Assembly (NCBI GenBank): GCA_022072225.1
Contig: JAJVIC010000002.1
Coordinates: forward strand, 820,404 to 884,403
DNA length: 64,000 nucleotides
Direction of reading: 5' to 3'
Source: Bacteroidia bacterium
Lineage (GTDB): Bacteria; Bacteroidota; Bacteroidia; SXHM01
In this document: piece after piece, positions 60,672 through 64,000 of the stretch
Position numbering within the stretch: the first letter of the stretch is position 1
Layout of the letters: the number at the start of each line of letters is the position of its first letter
Position numbers and translations under genes: made by a program
The notes under the pieces: generated by a model
Told to the model about the DNA's origin: nothing
The model's input: only the letters and a program-made list of their open reading frames with translations
Databases searched by the model: none

Positions 60672-61235
60672 TTAACGGAAGAAATTCTTAATTATCTCCA
60701 ACCCGTGTTCGGTCAATACCGACTCGGGGTGAAACTGCACACCGCACACATTATGGCTTTTGTGACGCAAAGCCATTACAAAACCATGCTCATCAGTTGC
60801 AGTAAGTTCTAAACATTCAGGCAAGTCCTGATTCTTAACCGCCCAGGAATGATAGCGCCCGCAGTTGAATTCCTGAGGCAAACCTTTAAATAGTTGGTCT
60901 TTCGGGTTAACAACAATTGTTTTACGCGCCACCCCGTGCAGAACCTGATTCATGTTTACCAATTTTCCGCCAAACTCCTCAGCTATTGCCTGATGCCCAA
61001 GGCAAACACCCAGTATCTTCTTGGTTGGCGAGTATCGCTTAATCAGTCCGGGCATAATACCTGCATCTTTGGGCAAACCCGGTCCCGGTGAGAGAATAAT
61101 GGTATCGTACTTATCAACTGCATCAAGACTTATCTCATCATTACGATACACCTCAATGTCATCACAAAACTGCTCGGCATAGTGAACAAGGTTATAGGTA
61201 AATGAATCGTAGTTGTCGAGGATGAGGGTTTTCAC
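60672..61235 (-). CDS. Anthranilate/aminodeoxychorismate synthase glutaminase subunit (TrpG/PabA)
   Basis: I start the protein at GTG 61235 (187 residues): KTLILDNYDSFTYNLVHY is the family's N terminus. A longer frame to 61334 adds non-conserved residues. The glutamine amidotransferase triad is C78 (GVCLGHQAIAEEFGG), H169 and E171 (GVQFHPESVLTEHG). It supplies ammonia to TrpE or PabB. Neither partner is in the window, so tryptophan or folate synthesis cannot be decided. It is divergent from ridA, with a spacer of TGAATATCGAAT-type repeats. Confidence 0.92.
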   Translation of the reverse strand: MKTLILDNYDSFTYNLVHYAEQFCDDIEVYRNDEISLDAVDKYDTIILSPGPGLPKDAGIMPGLIKRYSPTKKILGVCLGHQAIAEEFGGKLVNMNQVLHGVARKTIVVNPKDQLFKGLPQEFNCGRYHSWAVKNQDLPECLELTATDEHGFVMALRHKSHNVCGVQFHPESVLTEHGLEIIKNFFR

Positions 61236-61313
61236 AGGGCGAAGATAAATAATGATGAATGTCGAATAATGAATATCGAATGATGAATGAAAAACTTTGC
61301 AATATTTGCATCC

Positions 61314-61694
61314 ATGACAAAGAAAATAATCCAAACCGATAAAGCTCCTGCACCAATTGGTCCTTACAGTCAGGCTGTACTGGTAAACAATATGCTGTAT
61401 GTATCAGGACAAATAGCCATAAACCCTGCTACAGGGCAATTAGTACTGGATAACATTATTGAAGAAACCCAGCAGGTAATGAATAACCTTAAAGCCATAC
61501 TCGAAGAGGCCGGAATGGATTTCAGCAAGGTGATAAAAACAACCATCTTTCTGAAAGACATGAACCAGTTTGCTTCGGTAAACGAGGTGTATGGAGCGTT
61601 CTTTAAATCTGATTTTCCTGCAAGGGAAACGGTGCAGGTTGCGGCACTGCCTAAGTTTGTGAATGTAGAGATTTCGGTGGTAGCAAGTATGTAA
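61314..61694 (+). CDS. ridA: RidA family enamine/imine deaminase
   Basis: From ATG 61314 the product has 126 residues. It carries the family signatures APIGPYSQAVLVNNMLYVSG and KTTIFLKDMNQFASVNEVYG, with the acidic end ARETVQVAALPKFVNVEI. RidA hydrolyses reactive 2-aminoacrylate-type enamines made by PLP enzymes. An upstream ATG at 61287 would add non-conserved residues. Confidence 0.95.
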   Translation: MTKKIIQTDKAPAPIGPYSQAVLVNNMLYVSGQIAINPATGQLVLDNIIEETQQVMNNLKAILEEAGMDFSKVIKTTIFLKDMNQFASVNEVYGAFFKSDFPARETVQVAALPKFVNVEISVVASM

Positions 61695-61770
61695 TAAGTA
61701 AGATGTAATATTTAATGCCTACAAGACGGCAACCTGACTATTACCTATTAAATATTACCTATTACATAGA
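61687..61770. repeat. AT-rich inverted repeat between ridA and the M61 gene
   Basis: gtaataagtaagatgtaatattta and tattaaatattacctattacat form the arms around ctacaagacggcaacctgac. Both genes converge on it, so it may terminate both. Confidence 0.6.
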
Positions 61771-63495
61771 TTACCATTCCCTGCCTGTCCATTTTTTGTA
61801 ATTCTCTTTCTGCACTTCAGTTGCCTCGCGCATTTTTGCAGGCCAGTATGTACGGTAATAGCGTTCGGTGGTTGGCGTAAGCGAAACTTCTCTGGTTTCG
61901 GAAGCACGCAAAACGGTAAGTCTTACCGTTTCTTCCTGAAAATACTTTAACCATTCTTTCAGGTTGTTGAGCAATTTAATTCCGTTTACGGCAACCAGTT
62001 CATCGCCTTCTGAAAGCCCTGCTTTATCAGCAATGGAGTTGGGCGCAATTTCTGTTATCATAAGCGCACCGCTGCGTTTGTTTTCTGCTTTAAAACCAAA
62101 ACGGTTTTCAAAATAAAATTTTGAGCGACTGTCTTTTATTTCCAAACCAACATAGGCAAATGTTTCGCGGAGAAGCGGCTCGTAGCTTTCGGTGCCGTTG
62201 TAATACCTGACAAAGAAATCAGCAAAGGATGTTCCTGCAACGGTTTCAAGGGCTTTACGATAATCCTCTTCGGTGTAACCAATTCCTTTTTTGCCAAAGT
62301 CATTATACAATTTGCGCAATACATCATCTAATGAAAAATCATTGCCTGTTTGTTTCCGGACAAGTAAATCCAGCATTAATGCACATAATGCTCCTTCATT
62401 ATAAATAGAAACCTTGCGGTGAGGAATCCCTTTTTCATAGCCGTCTAACCATGTATCAAATGAAGAGGCACCAACGGAAAGATTAAACCTTCCGTAATTG
62501 TGAAAATACTTTTGGAGCAGCAGGTGCAGATTGCGGTTAAACTCATATTCGCTTACAGCGCCCGAACGAAACAGCAGCAAATCTCCATAATAAGTAGTTA
62601 TACCTTCGGCCACATAGCCCAGTTTACTGTAATTCTCTTTAGAGTAATCATACGGTTGCATCTTTGCAGGACGAATAGCCTTTACATTCCATGCGTGGAA
62701 AAGCTCATGGCTGCTGATGCCCAAAAACTCCCAATACAATTGCTCTTTCATTAAGTCATAAGACGGCCCGAGTGCTATAACCGTTGAATTTTGATGTTCA
62801 ACACCATGATACAATGGAAAAGGAACTATCTGAAACAGGAAATGGTATTCACTAAACGGAAAACTTCCGAAAACATTTAGCTGAGCTGTAATGAACTTAC
62901 GGAAATGGTTTTCTATCTTTTCGAACTCAGGCTTGCTCTCGCCCTGAAACCAAAGGTGGAAACTGACACCCTCGGCTTTAAACACATGATGTTTCAGCGC
63001 TGGACTTGCTATAAAAGGTGTGTCAACAAGCTGATGATAACTTTCAAATTGTTTTGGCAATTGGGGCGCAGTTGAATAACCTTCGGGCACGTTCACATAC
63101 ACCTCACACTTTTCTTCTTCTCTTCCGGGTACATACAACAGGCAGTTTACAGGATTTACGTACAACTGTTTTTCGTCAAGGTAAGTGGATCCTGCATCTA
63201 ATACGTTGGCATAGTATTCATATTTAACATGCACAAAAGCCCCCCTGCCCCCCAAAGGGGTGTTCAGGGTTATCTGCCATTGATCTTTTGTAGTTTTTTC
63301 AAACGGCAAAGCATTTCCCTTTTCATCATACACGTTAAAGGCACGAACATTCTTTGCAAAATTTTGCAAGGTATAACGTCCGGGACGCCATGCAGGTAAT
63401 TGTAATGTCAATGTATTGTTTGTGCCAACCGAGACAATAAATTCAATCTGTATATAGTGGCGGTGCGGATTTTCGCAGGAAATAATATAACGCAT
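61771..63495 (-). CDS. M61 family metallopeptidase (glycyl aminopeptidase-like) with PDZ domain
   Basis: I start at ATG 63495 (574 residues); an ATG at 63528 adds a poor extension. The protein has a beta-sandwich N-terminal domain, then a gluzincin domain with SSHELFHAWNVKAI (zinc ligands in HExxH). A GITTYYGDLLL segment follows, in which E is a candidate third ligand, and a PDZ domain (about 480-560; AGLSEGDELVAVNGIKLLNN). M61 enzymes cleave N-terminal glycine or alanine. No signal peptide is seen. A palindromic repeat element (63239-63271) is embedded in the frame and encodes about residues 76-86 (LNTPLGGRGAF). Confidence 0.92.
   Translation of the reverse strand: MRYIISCENPHRHYIQIEFIVSVGTNNTLTLQLPAWRPGRYTLQNFAKNVRAFNVYDEKGNALPFEKTTKDQWQITLNTPLGGRGAFVHVKYEYYANVLDAGSTYLDEKQLYVNPVNCLLYVPGREEEKCEVYVNVPEGYSTAPQLPKQFESYHQLVDTPFIASPALKHHVFKAEGVSFHLWFQGESKPEFEKIENHFRKFITAQLNVFGSFPFSEYHFLFQIVPFPLYHGVEHQNSTVIALGPSYDLMKEQLYWEFLGISSHELFHAWNVKAIRPAKMQPYDYSKENYSKLGYVAEGITTYYGDLLLFRSGAVSEYEFNRNLHLLLQKYFHNYGRFNLSVGASSFDTWLDGYEKGIPHRKVSIYNEGALCALMLDLLVRKQTGNDFSLDDVLRKLYNDFGKKGIGYTEEDYRKALETVAGTSFADFFVRYYNGTESYEPLLRETFAYVGLEIKDSRSKFYFENRFGFKAENKRSGALMITEIAPNSIADKAGLSEGDELVAVNGIKLLNNLKEWLKYFQEETVRLTVLRASETREVSLTPTTERYYRTYWPAKMREATEVQKENYKKWTGREW
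63239..63271. repeat. G/C-rich palindromic element inside the M61 gene
   Basis: gcccccctgcccccc-aaa-ggggtgttcagggtt, read on the minus strand as aaccctgaacacccc-ttt-ggggggcaggggggc. It keeps the reading frame. It belongs to the element family at 21381, 21461 and 60647. Confidence 0.65.
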
Positions 63496-63833
63496 AGTGC
63501 GACAAATGTAAAAAGGATTCTTTGCCACTGATTACACTCATTAGCACCAATTTCATTCACAGATTAATTATTAAGCAAAAATCTGTTTAATCCGAGGCAA
63601 AAAACAATCATTCGTTTTCGACAAAACCAATTAACACAAAGACTAACCGATGATAAACAAGCATTAACCATTGCGTGTTTAAATTGCTGACATAAAGCAT
63701 TAGAATATTTCGATTCATATTATACATTTGCTGCCTCATTTTGAAAGTTATTGGTTATTTGTTATTCGATAAAAGAAACAGCAAACTACCAATAACACAT
63801 AACGAATAACCTATAACTAATAACATAAAAACA
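63496..63833. other. Divergent spacer before icd
   Basis: The 338-bp region includes a possible -7 element for icd (TACATTTG, 63723-63730) and, at 63749-63827, another AT-rich inverted repeat of ttattggttatttgttattcg and cgaataacctataactaataac type. No gene is seen. Confidence 0.5.
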
Positions 63834-64000
63834 ATGTCAGGAAGTAAAATTACAGTAAACAATGGGGTTCTAAATGTTCCCAACAACCCGATAATCCCTT
63901 TTATTGAAGGCGATGGAATTGGTCCGGATATCTGGGCGGCATCGGTTCGCGTATTTGACGCTGCCGTTGAAAAAGCCTACGGAGGAACCAAAAAAGTAGC
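63834..64000 (+). CDS. icd: NADP-dependent isocitrate dehydrogenase, N-terminal part
   Basis: The first 55 residues are visible before the window ends. They read [20 protein letters not shown], then [20 protein letters not shown], which is the start of isocitrate dehydrogenase in many bacteria. The enzyme converts isocitrate to 2-oxoglutarate in the TCA cycle. The ATG at 63834 is preceded by an AT-rich leader and a -7 element. Confidence 0.88.
   Translation, partial: MSGSKITVNNGVLNVPNNPIIPFIEGDGIGPDIWAASVRVFDAAVEKAYGGTKKV

Noticed and set aside
61236-61334. 33-residue extension of the TrpG/PabA gene
   Set aside because: The conserved N terminus begins at the GTG 61235; the extension is encoded by the AT-rich spacer repeats.
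1-64000. tRNA or rRNA genes, transposases, integrases, restriction or defence systems
   Set aside because: None was recognised on either strand. Mobile-element signs are limited to short palindromic repeats.

Overview
The window looks like a chromosomal segment from a free-living member of the Bacteroidota. The evidence is the set of lineage-typical genes and signals: a subtilase with a type IX secretion C-terminal sorting domain, an LptD-like protein next to an amidase, an MCE protein and an Hdr-type Fe-S pair, DUF4294, DciA next to recF, an MbnP-like lipoprotein, and promoters of the TTTG-N19-TAnnTTTG type. Base composition is moderately AT-rich and non-coding spacers are strongly AT-rich. 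I see no rRNA, tRNA, transposase, integrase or CRISPR array. Several genes use GTG or TTG starts.

Layout. 1-6.9 kb: end of a TPR protein, a PagL-like outer-membrane lipid A deacylase, a GAF/SpoIIE phosphatase, an LpxD-like acyltransferase with efp, an alpha-oxoamine synthase and a tandem universal stress protein. 7-17.4 kb: an accessory surface region, all on the minus strand, with a 1212-residue fibre-like protein ending in an S74 intramolecular chaperone, a small HTH-like gene, a 170-residue unknown, and a 1500-residue repeat protein with a glycine-rich C terminus. Between the HTH-like gene and the 170-residue gene lies a regular array of about nine 13-bp palindromes spaced 22 bp apart. 17.9-26.5 kb: a RecD-like helicase, then a minus-strand acyl-CoA cluster (two-subunit biotin carboxylase, enoyl-CoA hydratase, BKACE-family enzyme, isovaleryl-type acyl-CoA dehydrogenase) that looks like leucine/isovalerate catabolism with a BKACE where HMG-CoA lyase might be expected. 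26.6-35.1 kb: envelope genes (LptD-like, a divergent amidase with a very long KAE-rich coil, MlaD-like) and a membrane Fe-S oxidoreductase pair. 35.1-36.0 kb: no secure gene, but 24 consecutive units of a strictly 21-nt-periodic repeat.

36-49 kb: a ClC transporter with CBS domains, a KamA-like radical SAM protein, DUF389 plus NhaD, two unknown proteins, an esterase-like lipoprotein, DUF2400, DUF4294 and a biotin carboxylase. 49.4-52.1 kb: a compact signalling cassette of FIST sensor, SpoIIE phosphatase and a receiver-domain protein. 52.1-64 kb: the type IX-secreted subtilase, DciA/RecF, an unknown protein with an internal duplication carrying two ELGNWG motifs, aminopeptidase P, L28, an MbnP-like lipoprotein, PabA/TrpG, RidA, an M61 peptidase and the start of icd.

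The most unusual material is non-coding or at the coding boundary: three independent 21-22-bp-period arrays (11.3, 35.3 and 56.8 kb), G/C-rich palindromic elements that have become part of three reading frames, and AT-rich inverted repeats in at least six gene spacers. No single gene cluster here is clearly a new defence or biosynthetic system; the phased palindrome array beside the HTH-like gene is the best candidate for an undescribed regulatory or replication-like locus.
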